Below, piece by piece: positions 1 through 8,637 of a DNA stretch of 34,843 bases. Position 1 is the first letter of the stretch. Each line of letters opens with the position of its first letter. The position numbers and the translations under genes were made by a program. The DNA lies in the NCBI GenBank assembly GCA_013214965.1, contig JABSRU010000018.1, positions 50,069 through 84,911 on the forward strand, read 5' to 3'. The notes under the pieces are model-generated. The model was not told the DNA's origin and searched no databases. It saw only the letters and a program-made list of their open reading frames with translations. This DNA is from Gammaproteobacteria bacterium. GTDB lineage: Bacteria > Pseudomonadota > Gammaproteobacteria > Enterobacterales > Psychrobiaceae.

Positions 1-24
1 GGAAGTCATTGTAACTAAATAATT

Positions 25-39
25 AAGGAAGATTATATC
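25..39 (+). promoter_or_regulatory. Ribosome binding site without a canonical start codon (candidate ATC start)
   Basis: AAGGA at 25-29 has ideal spacing (7 nt) to ATC at 37-39, which is in frame with the histidine kinase. No ATG, GTG or TTG lies in frame between the stop at 16-18 and GTG 85. The ATG at 50 is in another frame that soon ends. Translation of 37-84 gives residues that extend the first hydrophobic helix. AUC/AUU starts are rare but known (infC, pcnB). A sequencing error is the alternative. Confidence 0.4.
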
Positions 40-84
40 ATCACAGTTAATGCATCATTACCCAAATTATTCATATATTCAATC

Positions 85-2940
85 GTGGTTATTTGTTTAG
101 CTCCGTTACTGTTAAATTTAAGTGGAATTGATTTTTCTTCTCGTGTTGTTAGATTAAATTTTTTCGATCCAAATTTATCTCAAGCACAATTAGCCGATCA
201 GGTGTTTTATGCACTCAGAGGTGGATTACAGCATGCATTGCTAGAGTGGAGTTCGGTAATTATTGCTGTATTAACCGCAATATTATCCTTTGCTCATTAT
301 AAAATAAATAAAGATATTACTGTACCAATTATTGGAATGGCATTAGTTAGTTCTGGATTTATGGATGCATTTCATACGTTAGCAGCTACTAGGTTAATTA
401 CAGCCGTTGCAGATAATACTGATTTAATTCCATTTACTTGGGCGTTATCTCGAGGTTTTCATGCCATTATATTAATATCCGGTGTCGGATTAATATTTTT
501 AGCCTCCCAAATAGATAGAAAAAATAAACAGCATAAATTAACCATATTATTAATGGTAAGTTTATTCTTTATTGGTTCATCCTATGTGGCAGTACACTTA
601 GCTGCAACCAGTACATATTTACCTCAGACTCAATTTTCTAATCAATTAATAACAAGACCCTATGATGTTATTCCATTATTAATGTTCATATTAGCTATTC
701 CATTATTTATATTATTACATCGCCGGTCTCCTTCTTTATTCACAGCCAGTTTATGCTTAACCCTATTACCCGATGCGGTGCTAGAAGCACATATGGCCTT
801 CGGTTCTTCAGCACTCTTTGATAATCATTTTAATATCGCCCACTTTTTGAAAATAATTGCTTATCTCGTTCCTTTTATTGGACTATTACTTGATTACCTT
901 AAAACCAATCAACGGCTAATTATTACAGAAAAACAATTGATAAAAGAAAGGGGTAATGCACAAACTTCGTCATTAAGAATGGAGACTATTTTAAAAACAG
1001 CTGCAGATGGCATTATAACGATTAATGAAAAAGGAGTAATACAATCCTTTAATCAAGCGGCTAGTGAGATGTTTAAATATCAAGCTGATGAAATTATCGG
1101 GAATCATTTTAAAAAATTAATACCTTCATTTACTCTATCCCAGCAACAAACATCAATAGAAAATTTTTATGAATCGGATAAAAATGGATTAATGAAAGAA
1201 ATAACCGCCATCACATCCGATGGTGAAGAGTTTATTGCTGAGCTATCTTTATCTAAAATCGTAATCAATAAAATAGTTACTTACGCCGGGTTAATCAGAG
1301 ATATTACCGACCAAAGAAAATCTGAAGAACGGATGAATATTTATGCGGCAGACTTAGAATGGCAGAAAATAGCACTGGAGGATGCGATTGAAGATGCTGA
1401 AAATGCCAATCGCTTAAAATCAGAATTCTTAGCTAATATGAGTCACGAAATTAGAACACCATTAAACGGTGTGATAGGAATGACCAATTTATTATTGAAA
1501 ACGCCATTAGAATCTAACCAACGTCGATATGCAGAAATAGCTAATTCGTCAGCGGAGTCATTATTAAATATTATTAATGATATTTTGGATTTTTCTAAGA
1601 TTGAAGCAGGAAAAATGGAGCTTGAAAATTCCTCATTTAATTTTAGAAAATTATTGGAAGATACTACTGATTTATTTGCACTTAAATGCCAAGATAAAAA
1701 TATTGAGCTGACTTTATCTTATGCTAGTGAGGTACCACAATTTGTGATTGGTGACTCTGGTCGAGTGATACAAATAGTGGTTAATTTACTGAGTAATGCT
1801 ATTAAATTTACTGAAAAAGGGACAATTAAGCTCAATGTTAATAGTGATGTTTCATCATTAATAAAAATATCGGTTGAAGACACTGGTATTGGGATCCCAA
1901 TTGATAAACAACAATTAATTTTTGAAAAATTCGATCAGGCCGATGCATCAACCACCAGAAAATATGGGGGAACAGGATTAGGTTTAGCTATTTGTCGTCA
2001 ATTAAGTTTATTAATGGGGGGACAAATAGGGGTAGAAAGTGAGTTAAATAAAGGGTCTTCATTTTGGTTTACGGTCGATTTACCTGAAGATAAGCAAAAA
2101 TCATCTATTTCATATGTTCCTGATCATGTAAAAAATGATGGTCAATTAAATTTACAACATACTCATATTTTATTAGTGGATGACAATGAAATAAACAGAA
2201 TAGTGGTTCAAGAAATCATTCATCAAATGGGTGGTAGAATATCCTGTGCAATTAATGGCGTTGAAGCTGTCGCTTTGGCCAATAAAAATCATTATGATTT
2301 AATATTGATGGATTGTCAGATGCCTGTAATGGATGGATTTGAAGCAACAGCTCACATTAGAAATTTTGAGTGTGAGCAAGACAAAACATCAATACCGATT
2401 ATTGCTTTTACCGCATTGGCAATGGTTGGAGATAAGGATAAATGTTTAAAAGCAGGGATGAATGACTATTTAACCAAGCCTGTTTCTACTGTCGCAATGG
2501 AGAATGTTTTGCAAAAATGGTTACCGCTTAATCAGCTTAGAGCCACCGCTGAAGCTATAGAAAACTTGCCAACACAATCATCCGAAGTACTAGATTTAGA
2601 GGCGTTAAATGTCCTTGAAAATATTATGAAAGATAAACTACATTTAGCAATTGATGGTTATATTGAAGTATCGCAAGAGTATGTTACTCAAATAAAAGAA
2701 TCATTAATTACCAATGATATTGAAGTGATAAATAGAGCAGGCCACACCCTTAAATCATCAAGTCTACAGGTTGGTGCCATTGCTGTTTCACATATTGGCG
2801 CGGCGATTGAACAGATTACTTTAGGTAATACAATTGATCATGACAAAATTAAAGATCTGCATCAGCAGCTAGTGGTCGAGTTTGGTTATGCTGAAACTGC
2901 TTTAACAGAATATTTAGTCAGTAAACGGGAGCTTGTATAA
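85..2940 (+). CDS. Membrane hybrid sensor histidine kinase (MASE-like sensor, PAS, HisKA, HATPase, REC, Hpt)
   Basis: This is an inner-membrane sensor kinase that carries a whole phosphorelay in one chain. Residues 1-285 form about eight hydrophobic segments with a D-A-F-H-T-L motif and a W-x-x-S-R motif, resembling the MASE3 type of membrane sensor (tentative). A PAS domain spans about 300-415. HisKA has its phospho-acceptor at H454 (SHEIRTPLNG). The ATPase domain has N571 (N box), D599 (DTGIGIP) and GGTGLGL at about 628. The REC domain has D699/D700, phospho-acceptor D743 and K798. The Hpt histidine is H887 (GHTLKSSS). The listed GTG start has no ribosome binding site and falls inside a hydrophobic segment. 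The frame stays open upstream to a stop at 16, and an AAGGA at 25-29 sits 7 nt before an in-frame ATC at 37, so the real protein may be 16 residues longer. The PP2C response regulator that follows is its obvious partner. Confidence 0.9.
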   Translation: MVICLAPLLLNLSGIDFSSRVVRLNFFDPNLSQAQLADQVFYALRGGLQHALLEWSSVIIAVLTAILSFAHYKINKDITVPIIGMALVSSGFMDAFHTLAATRLITAVADNTDLIPFTWALSRGFHAIILISGVGLIFLASQIDRKNKQHKLTILLMVSLFFIGSSYVAVHLAATSTYLPQTQFSNQLITRPYDVIPLLMFILAIPLFILLHRRSPSLFTASLCLTLLPDAVLEAHMAFGSSALFDNHFNIAHFLKIIAYLVPFIGLLLDYLKTNQRLIITEKQLIKERGNAQTSSLRMETILKTAADGIITINEKGVIQSFNQAASEMFKYQADEIIGNHFKKLIPSFTLSQQQTSIENFYESDKNGLMKEITAITSDGEEFIAELSLSKIVINKIVTYAGLIRDITDQRKSEERMNIYAADLEWQKIALEDAIEDAENANRLKSEFLANMSHEIRTPLNGVIGMTNLLLKTPLESNQRRYAEIANSSAESLLNIINDILDFSKIEAGKMELENSSFNFRKLLEDTTDLFALKCQDKNIELTLSYASEVPQFVIGDSGRVIQIVVNLLSNAIKFTEKGTIKLNVNSDVSSLIKISVEDTGIGIPIDKQQLIFEKFDQADASTTRKYGGTGLGLAICRQLSLLMGGQIGVESELNKGSSFWFTVDLPEDKQKSSISYVPDHVKNDGQLNLQHTHILLVDDNEINRIVVQEIIHQMGGRISCAINGVEAVALANKNHYDLILMDCQMPVMDGFEATAHIRNFECEQDKTSIPIIAFTALAMVGDKDKCLKAGMNDYLTKPVSTVAMENVLQKWLPLNQLRATAEAIENLPTQSSEVLDLEALNVLENIMKDKLHLAIDGYIEVSQEYVTQIKESLITNDIEVINRAGHTLKSSSLQVGAIAVSHIGAAIEQITLGNTIDHDKIKDLHQQLVVEFGYAETALTEYLVSKRELV

Positions 2941-4110
2941 ATGCAACCAGTACTGGTATCACGGGAAGCCGTGATAGCACAAAGTAAAATAATCATTATT
3001 GAAGATAATCGATTTGAGCGAATTATTTTACGTCAGGTATTAGAGCAAAGTGGTTTTGTTCATATCGAAGAAGCTGAAAATGGTATCGACGGTCTCAATA
3101 AAATATTTGATAATCCGCCTGATCTCATTGTGTTAGATATCGAAATGCCGGTGATGGACGGAATTGAGTTTTGTAAAAAAATAAATCAATATCCAGAGTT
3201 AAAGCATATTCCAATCATTGCCCAAACAGGGCGAACAAAAAGTGAAGATAAAGAACAAATATTTGATGCTGGTGCAAGTGATTATGTTGCTAAACCTATT
3301 GATAAACGAGAATTTATTGCGAGAATATTCTCACATCTAGAGCGTAGTCAATGGTTATCACAGCTCACCCAGTTTCATGAAAGGATTAAAGATGAGTTAG
3401 CGATGGCGATGCAAACTCAACAAGTATTAATTCCTAGCGAACAGACTATTAATGACGTTGAAAAAGCTTATCAGATTAAAGTACGACATCATGAGTTAAC
3501 CTGTTCAGAATTAGGCGGGGACTTTTGGGGGACATTTCAATTATCAGCAGATAAACTTGTGGTATATATTATTGATTTTTCAGGTCATGGTATTAATGCT
3601 GCATTGAATACTTTTAGATTACACACCTTAATGCAACAAATGTTTATGCAGTTTGATGATCCGGGTGAATTTATGAGCCAGCTTAATAAAAAATTAGCGT
3701 CTCTGTTACCTACTGGTCAGTTTGCGACTATGTTTTATGGCATTATTGATACTCAACGCCAGCAACTTAATTATGCAACGGCTAGTTGTCCCGCTCCTAT
3801 TATATTTAGAGATGGTGGCGAGGTCGAAATTATTGATGGTAGTGGATTTTTATTTGGCACCATTGCAAATATTCAATATAAAACGCAAACCACCAAATTT
3901 ATGCCCGGTGATATGCTGTTTTTGTACAGTGATGCGTTAACGGAATCGCCCGACTTTTCGGGTAATATTATTGATGAAAAACAAATTATTAACTTTATTA
4001 AACCTGATTATTATTTGGGATACGATAATTTGTTAGACTTATTAAAAAATAATTATTCAACGACCTGGCCAGATGATTTGACCATTAATGGTTATTATTT
4101 TTTAAAATAA
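2941..4110 (+). CDS. Response regulator with PP2C/SpoIIE (RsbU-type) serine phosphatase output
   Basis: The 389-residue protein has a REC domain (about 13-135) with acidic residue D22, phospho-acceptor D66 in the LDIEMPVMDG motif and K118. A linker follows, then a PP2C/SpoIIE phosphatase domain (about 180-389) with metal-binding aspartates D194 (ELGGDFWG), D212 (DFSGHG) and D331 (YSDALTES). In this family the phosphatase dephosphorylates a STAS-domain anti-sigma antagonist, so phosphorelay input controls a partner switch. Its ATG follows directly on the TAA of the kinase gene, so the two are co-transcribed and probably translationally coupled. No STAS or anti-sigma gene lies downstream, so its target should lie before base 1 or elsewhere. 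The last 26 bp overlap the convergent modC. Confidence 0.9.
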   Translation: MQPVLVSREAVIAQSKIIIIEDNRFERIILRQVLEQSGFVHIEEAENGIDGLNKIFDNPPDLIVLDIEMPVMDGIEFCKKINQYPELKHIPIIAQTGRTKSEDKEQIFDAGASDYVAKPIDKREFIARIFSHLERSQWLSQLTQFHERIKDELAMAMQTQQVLIPSEQTINDVEKAYQIKVRHHELTCSELGGDFWGTFQLSADKLVVYIIDFSGHGINAALNTFRLHTLMQQMFMQFDDPGEFMSQLNKKLASLLPTGQFATMFYGIIDTQRQQLNYATASCPAPIIFRDGGEVEIIDGSGFLFGTIANIQYKTQTTKFMPGDMLFLYSDALTESPDFSGNIIDEKQIINFIKPDYYLGYDNLLDLLKNNYSTTWPDDLTINGYYFLK

Positions 4111-4882
4111 TATTTTGCTGTAACTGTAAGTTGCTACATTGTTGTGGGCTTAGTTCAATAGTGACACTATTATTGGCTAAATCGATATGACTAATTACAC
4201 CTTGCTGGCCTAAAAGTCCTTGTTGGGCTAGCAAGGTAGAAGCTTGCCCAAATGCGACCATTTTCCCATTATCTAGTAATAATAAGTTATCACACATAAA
4301 AGCCAGTTCATTAGGGCTGTGACTAACATAAATCATCGGTAAATTTAATTGGTCACTTAATTTTTTTAAATGGCTCATTAAGGTTTCTTTGGCGCTATGA
4401 TGAAGGGCCGATAATGGTTCATCAAGCAATAATAGTTGTGGTTGGGCTAATAGACTCCGAACAATAGCAACTCGTTGTTGCTGTCCAGCTGAGAGCTGAT
4501 TTGCCGGTTTTTCTAATAAATCATCAATGATAAAGTCTTCGCTGAGTTTTTTTATCGTGAGCTGCGGTTTTTTAGCTTGTTGCTGAGCTAACGTCAGATT
4601 TTGTAACACGGTTAAATGTGGAAACAATCGACTATCTTGAAAAATGACACCGATATTTCGCTGCTCCGTTAACATATTTTTCGTTTTACTTAACCATGAT
4701 TGACCGTGAAAATTAATCGTGCCACTAACGTGAGAGTCCAGACCTGCGATACAGCGTAATAGGGTGGTTTTACCTGAGCCTGAGTGACCGAAAACACCAC
4801 TAATCCCCGTGGCTGGGAATTGACACTTTAACGTTAATGAAAAATGTTTAAGATGATGTGCTATATCGAGTTGTAATGACAA
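4085..4882 (-). CDS. modC: Molybdate ABC transporter ATP-binding protein, short form
   Basis: This is the cytoplasmic ATPase of the ModABC molybdate importer. Walker A is GHSGSGKTT with K38. The signature motif is LSAGQQQR and Walker B is LLLLDEPLSAL, followed by the switch histidine region (YVSHS). The protein has 265 residues, whereas E. coli ModC has 352. The C-terminal Mop/TOBE domain that binds molybdate is reduced to about 40 residues (from GVISHIDLANNSV), so the usual sensing domain is largely missing. Its start is 2 nt after the modB stop. Its 3' end overlaps the convergent phosphatase gene by 26 bp, and the shortening coincides with this overlap. It is the last gene of the operon. 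Confidence 0.92.
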   Translation of the reverse strand: MSLQLDIAHHLKHFSLTLKCQFPATGISGVFGHSGSGKTTLLRCIAGLDSHVSGTINFHGQSWLSKTKNMLTEQRNIGVIFQDSRLFPHLTVLQNLTLAQQQAKKPQLTIKKLSEDFIIDDLLEKPANQLSAGQQQRVAIVRSLLAQPQLLLLDEPLSALHHSAKETLMSHLKKLSDQLNLPMIYVSHSPNELAFMCDNLLLLDNGKMVAFGQASTLLAQQGLLGQQGVISHIDLANNSVTIELSPQQCSNLQLQQNIILKNNNH

Positions 4883-4884
4883 GA

Positions 4885-5550
4885 TTAATGATCCTTTTGT
4901 TGTAAAAAAGTATAAATAATCAATAGCATGACCAATGAACTTATTAGTAACCCAGCGGCCATTTGATGGGCCTGCTGATATTCTAAAGCTTCAACATGTT
5001 CAAATAGTGAAATAGCTAATACTTGTGTTTCTCCCGGGATATTACCCCCGATCATCAAAACAACACCAAACTCTCCTAATGTATGAGCAAACCCCATGAC
5101 ACCCGCTAATAAAAAGCTCCGTTTAGTCATTGGTAGAATAATATAGCGACAGCGTTGCCATTTTGATAACCCTAAAGTAGTTGCTGCTTCCAATTCTTTA
5201 TTACCCAAAGTAACAAAACCAGCTTGTAGCGGTTGAACCACGAATGGCAGAGAATAAAGAATAGAGCCAATTAACAGCCCTGAAAAGCTAAAAGCTAATG
5301 TCGTGCCGGTCAGTGATTGCCATATTTCACCGGGCAGATAGTTTGGGGAAAAAGCTAATAACAAATAAAACCCCAAAACAGTTGGCGGTAATATTAAAGG
5401 TAGTGCAACTAACGCTTCAAAAAAAGGACGTAATTTAGAGTGACTTTTAGCTAACCACCAAGCGATAAACGGCCCAATGGATAGTAAGATTAACGTCGTT
5501 AAAGCGGCAAGTTTTAAGGTCAGAAATAGGGCGATGAAATCAGCTGACAT
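4885..5550 (-). CDS. modB: Molybdate ABC transporter permease
   Basis: ModB forms the membrane channel of the molybdate importer. The 221 residues contain about five hydrophobic segments and the EAA loop (ELEAATTLGLSKWQ) that contacts ModC. The start is placed at ATG 5550, giving MSADFIALFLTLKL. GGAGA lies 6-7 nt upstream (5557-5561 on the opposite strand), and the segment before this ATG (TWWRPP) does not look like ModB. A longer frame begins at 5577 without a good ribosome binding site. With the chosen start it overlaps the end of modA by 11 bp, which suggests translational coupling. Confidence 0.93.
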   Translation of the reverse strand: MSADFIALFLTLKLAALTTLILLSIGPFIAWWLAKSHSKLRPFFEALVALPLILPPTVLGFYLLLAFSPNYLPGEIWQSLTGTTLAFSFSGLLIGSILYSLPFVVQPLQAGFVTLGNKELEAATTLGLSKWQRCRYIILPMTKRSFLLAGVMGFAHTLGEFGVVLMIGGNIPGETQVLAISLFEHVEALEYQQAHQMAAGLLISSLVMLLIIYTFLQQKDH

Positions 5551-6301
5551 TGGTGGTCTCCACCAAGTAACCATCATTGATAATTAGCGTCTTGTTTTGT
5601 TCTTTTAAAAAGGCTAAAAATTGTTTAGCTAAGGCTAGTTGCTTAGTGTTTTTTAGGATCACAGCTTGCTGATTAATGGCTGGGTAAAGTGTATGAGGTA
5701 ACAATAAAAAGTGCTGACTTATTTGTGAGTGTACTAATTGAGAGTAGGAAATAATACCAGAGTCTGCATTGCCAGATTCAACAAACTGAAAAGCTTGCAC
5801 CACATTATTACCCTTTATTAATTTGTTGTTTACTAGTGGTTCTATATTGTTTTTAATCATAAATTCAAAGGCGGATGTTCCATATGGAGCTAGTCTTGGG
5901 TTGGCGATTGCTAACTTACCTTTTTGTTTTTTTATAATGTTGGCGACTGATACTAGATCTTTTACTTGGTTGTTTGGCGCCCAAAAAGCCAATTGACCTA
6001 TCGCATAGGTCAATAAAGAATCTTTTATTGCTAAATTGTTTTTAACTAACTTTTGCGGTCTAACACTGTCTGCCGATAAAAAAATATCATAGGGAGCCCC
6101 ATGGGATATTTGACTGAATAATGTGCCGGATGAACCCGCAATAATGACTATTTTATGGTGAGTTTTTTGTTCGAATCTTAGCGCTATTTTTGCTAAGGTT
6201 GTTTTGAAATTTGCGGCAACAGCGACCCTTAATTGACCCGCGGTTAGTACCGAAGAAAACAATATCATTATTAAAAATAATAGGGTGTTTCTCAATATCA
6301 T
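5540..6301 (-). CDS. modA: Periplasmic molybdate-binding protein
   Basis: ModA captures molybdate (and tungstate) in the periplasm and delivers it to ModB. A Sec signal peptide runs through about A21 (SSVLTA). Mature family motifs follow: VAVAANF near the start, the oxyanion-binding SSGTLFSQI segment, GAPYDIFLSAD, and later ANPRLAPYG and ESGNADSGIISYSQ. Its length of 253 residues is normal. Its ATG overlaps the moaE stop as ATGA, which ties uptake to cofactor synthesis in one transcript. Confidence 0.94.
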   Translation of the reverse strand: MILRNTLLFLIMILFSSVLTAGQLRVAVAANFKTTLAKIALRFEQKTHHKIVIIAGSSGTLFSQISHGAPYDIFLSADSVRPQKLVKNNLAIKDSLLTYAIGQLAFWAPNNQVKDLVSVANIIKKQKGKLAIANPRLAPYGTSAFEFMIKNNIEPLVNNKLIKGNNVVQAFQFVESGNADSGIISYSQLVHSQISQHFLLLPHTLYPAINQQAVILKNTKQLALAKQFLAFLKEQNKTLIINDGYLVETTNVS

Positions 6302-6762
6302 TTAGCCTTTTCCCAGCGTGTTGCCGCAGTCGTATCTGTTTCTTTAGCATCCACCCAATGAGTCCCATTTTCTGTTTGTTCTTTTTTCCAAAAGGGGGCT
6401 TTAATTTTTAAGTAATCAATTAAAAATTCACAGGCTTCAAAGGCCGCTTTTCGATGAGCACTAACAACCCCGATATAAACGATTTGATCGCCCGGTGCTA
6501 ATTCTCCGACGCGGTGAATAATAATCGGATCACCAATTGGCCAACGTGCCTTCGCTTGCTCAACGATATCACTTAATGATTTTTCAGTCATACCCGGATA
6601 ATGTTCAAGGGTCATTGAACCAATATGTTGTTGTTGATTAAAATCTCGTACTTTACCGACGAAGGTCACAATAGCACCGTAACCATTGGGATTTAACTGA
6701 CTGTGATTTAGTTGTTGGTATAATGCCGCGATATCAAAATCGTCTTTTTGGATATTAATCAT
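6298..6762 (-). CDS. moaE: Molybdopterin synthase large (catalytic) subunit
   Basis: MoaE takes sulfur from the MoaD thiocarboxylate and makes the dithiolene of molybdopterin from cPMP. The 154 residues align closely with E. coli MoaE. K119 and K126 (DYLKIKAPFWKKE), which are the E. coli active-site lysines, have identical numbering. LEHYPGMTEK and HRVGELAPGD are also present. It starts 3 nt after the moaD stop and overlaps modA by 4 nt. Confidence 0.96.
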   Translation of the reverse strand: MINIQKDDFDIAALYQQLNHSQLNPNGYGAIVTFVGKVRDFNQQQHIGSMTLEHYPGMTEKSLSDIVEQAKARWPIGDPIIIHRVGELAPGDQIVYIGVVSAHRKAAFEACEFLIDYLKIKAPFWKKEQTENGTHWVDAKETDTTAATRWEKAK

Positions 6763-6765
6763 CGT

Positions 6766-7017
6766 TTAGCCCCCGGTGACCGGCGGGAAAAAAGCTATTT
6801 CATCACCATCATTAATAAGGGTATCCCATGGGCTCATAGTTTGGTTAACTGCCACCAGCAATTTTTCACGTTGCAATGCTAAGTCCCATTTATCTCCTCG
6901 AGTCACCAACAATTGGCGAATATTTTCCAGTTGGGATAGTTTGGCTTCAAAGGTGATATCAACTGAATCACAGTCAACTAACTCTCTCGTTTGGGCAAAG
7001 AATATAATTTTTAACAT
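6766..7017 (-). CDS. moaD: Molybdopterin synthase small subunit (sulfur carrier)
   Basis: MoaD is a ubiquitin-fold sulfur carrier. Its C-terminal glycine is adenylated by MoeB and then thiocarboxylated. The 83 residues end in FFPPVTGG, the required Gly-Gly tail. No moeB is in the window, so activation depends on a gene elsewhere. It overlaps the moaC end by 7 bp and is followed by moaE after 3 nt, the usual moaCDE order. Confidence 0.94.
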   Translation of the reverse strand: MLKIIFFAQTRELVDCDSVDITFEAKLSQLENIRQLLVTRGDKWDLALQREKLLVAVNQTMSPWDTLINDGDEIAFFPPVTGG

Positions 7018-7499
7018 GATGAATCCTCACTACTCCAGTCACCTGATTTACCTCCTGTTTTAGTGAGTAATTTTATCTGCTCGATCACCATATCTTTTTG
7101 GATTGCTTTACACATATCATAAATCGTTAATGCGGCTGCCGATGCGGCGGTTAACGCTTCCATTTCAACCCCCGTTTTTCCTGATAACTTACAGCGGGTC
7201 AGTATTTTTACTTGGTTAAGTTCTGGTTGAGCGATTAAATCAACTTCAACTTTGGTTAACATTAACGGGTGACATAGTGGAATAATATCGGAGGTTTTCT
7301 TCGCCGCCATGATACCAGCGAGTCGTGCGGTGGCAAATACATCACCCTTGTGGTGATCACCGTTAATTATCATTGCCAAGGTAGTTGCCGACATTTTGAT
7401 AATGGCTTGAGCCCGTGCTTCACGTTCGGTGACTTGTTTGTCGGTAACATCAACCATATGGGCTTCGCCATTGGCATTTAAGTGGGTTAGTTGACTCAT
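7011..7499 (-). CDS. moaC: Cyclic pyranopterin monophosphate synthase
   Basis: MoaC turns the MoaA product (3',8-cyclo-GTP) into cPMP, the first stable Moco intermediate. The 162-residue protein can be aligned to E. coli MoaC with almost no gaps. The catalytic residues D128 and K131 (IYDMCKA) keep their E. coli numbers, and [15 protein letters not shown] and [13 protein letters not shown] are present. moaA is not directly adjacent: it lies upstream of napF/mobA with its own promoter. The start is 2 nt after the moaB stop. Confidence 0.97.
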   Translation of the reverse strand: MSQLTHLNANGEAHMVDVTDKQVTEREARAQAIIKMSATTLAMIINGDHHKGDVFATARLAGIMAAKKTSDIIPLCHPLMLTKVEVDLIAQPELNQVKILTRCKLSGKTGVEMEALTAASAAALTIYDMCKAIQKDMVIEQIKLLTKTGGKSGDWSSEDSSC

Positions 7500-7501
7500 T
7501 A

Positions 7502-8023
7502 TTATTTTACCTGTTTAACGTGTGCTGCAAAGTTACATGGTTTATGACGAATATCTAGTTGCTCTAACAATATGCCATCCCATGCGGTGCGACAAGCGCC
7601 TGTTGAGCCAGGAACACAAAAAATGGCAGTACCATTCGCAAAACCACCGAAAGCACGAGACTGAACCGTCGAAGTTCCAATCTCAGTGTATGAAATATGA
7701 CGGAATAATTCGCCAAAACCTTCTATTTCGCGATCAAATAACACCCTAATAGCCTCTGGTGTACGATCTCTGTCAGTAAACCCAGTGCCGCCTGTTGAGA
7801 TAATGACTTGAATATCATCATTAGCCACCCATTGCGAAATTATTTCGCGGATCTTATAGACATCATCAATGACTATTTTTTTGTCACTTAAGGTATGCCC
7901 AACACTCACTAATGAATTGGCTAAAAATTTACCTGAGGTATCGGTAGTTTCATCTCGGGTGTCAGAGACTGTTAGCACGGCAATATTTAAAGGTTTAAAG
8001 GCTTTGACTGTTTGGTGACTCAT
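7502..8023 (-). CDS. moaB: MoaB/Mog-family molybdopterin adenylyltransferase-like protein
   Basis: This family binds molybdopterin and, in MogA members, adenylates it before metal insertion. The fold markers are visible: LTVSDTRDE near the N-terminus, [12 protein letters not shown] in the middle, and the C-terminal [18 protein letters not shown]. At 173 residues it matches E. coli MoaB (170) rather than MogA (195). Whether it is active as an adenylyltransferase cannot be read from the sequence. Its ATG overlaps the mobA stop as ATGA. Confidence 0.93.
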   Translation of the reverse strand: MSHQTVKAFKPLNIAVLTVSDTRDETTDTSGKFLANSLVSVGHTLSDKKIVIDDVYKIREIISQWVANDDIQVIISTGGTGFTDRDRTPEAIRVLFDREIEGFGELFRHISYTEIGTSTVQSRAFGGFANGTAIFCVPGSTGACRTAWDGILLEQLDIRHKPCNFAAHVKQVK

Positions 8024-8637
8024 GTAGAATCTCGCTTATTGGCTGGTTTTATCACTAGAGTTTGTTGGGCTAAATGGTTTTGCCACTGCTCAGGTGTATT
8101 TACATTGATAAAATGGGGTTGTTGAACTTCAGTCGCTAATCGACCGATCATCATTAAGTTGTCGGTTAAACGATAAATTGATTTTGATCGTTTATCATTA
8201 TTGTTAAGTTGCAGCTCAATGGTGCTAATGACGCTATCAGATATTTTTATCACTAACGGAAACAGGCTGTCATGGTAAAACTGACCATTGCAACTTGAAT
8301 CAAGTTTACTCATTAAAGGTTGTAGCTGCTTTATCGTAAGGTTTGGCATATCGACGGCAACAATAACAACTTGAGAGTGACTGGTAGTCAATAAGTGTTT
8401 TAAGCTGCTTAATATCCCTGATACGGGACCGATATTCGCGGATAAATCATCAATGACATTAAGTTGCTTGCTGCGGCCTTGATAATTACCACTAATGAAA
8501 ACATCATCACAACCCGCTTGCTTAAGTAATCGAACATTACGCTCAAGTAGCGTTTCATTTTCAATAGTCAACATGGCTTTATCTTGACCCATGCGACTTG
8601 ATTTACCACCAGCTAATACTAACCCGGCGATACTCAT
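8020..8637 (-). CDS. mobA: Molybdenum cofactor guanylyltransferase
   Basis: MobA attaches GMP to Mo-molybdopterin to make the bis-MGD cofactor of DMSO-reductase-family enzymes such as nitrate, TMAO and formate enzymes. The nucleotide-binding loop LVLAGGKSSRMGQDK is at the N-terminus, and a VDMPN metal-binding motif lies near residue 98. The length (205) is normal. The C-terminus has NVNTPEQW, typical of the family. The start codon shares one base with the napF stop, so napF and mobA are coupled. Presence of mobA means the host uses MGD-type enzymes, although none is encoded here. Confidence 0.94.
   Translation of the reverse strand: MSIAGLVLAGGKSSRMGQDKAMLTIENETLLERNVRLLKQAGCDDVFISGNYQGRSKQLNVIDDLSANIGPVSGILSSLKHLLTTSHSQVVIVAVDMPNLTIKQLQPLMSKLDSSCNGQFYHDSLFPLVIKISDSVISTIELQLNNNDKRSKSIYRLTDNLMMIGRLATEVQQPHFINVNTPEQWQNHLAQQTLVIKPANKRDST

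Noticed and set aside
4094-4111. AT-only inverted repeat at the modC/phosphatase junction as a terminator
   Set aside because: It has no G-C pairs, a 2-nt loop and lies in coding sequence of both genes, so it is too weak to call.
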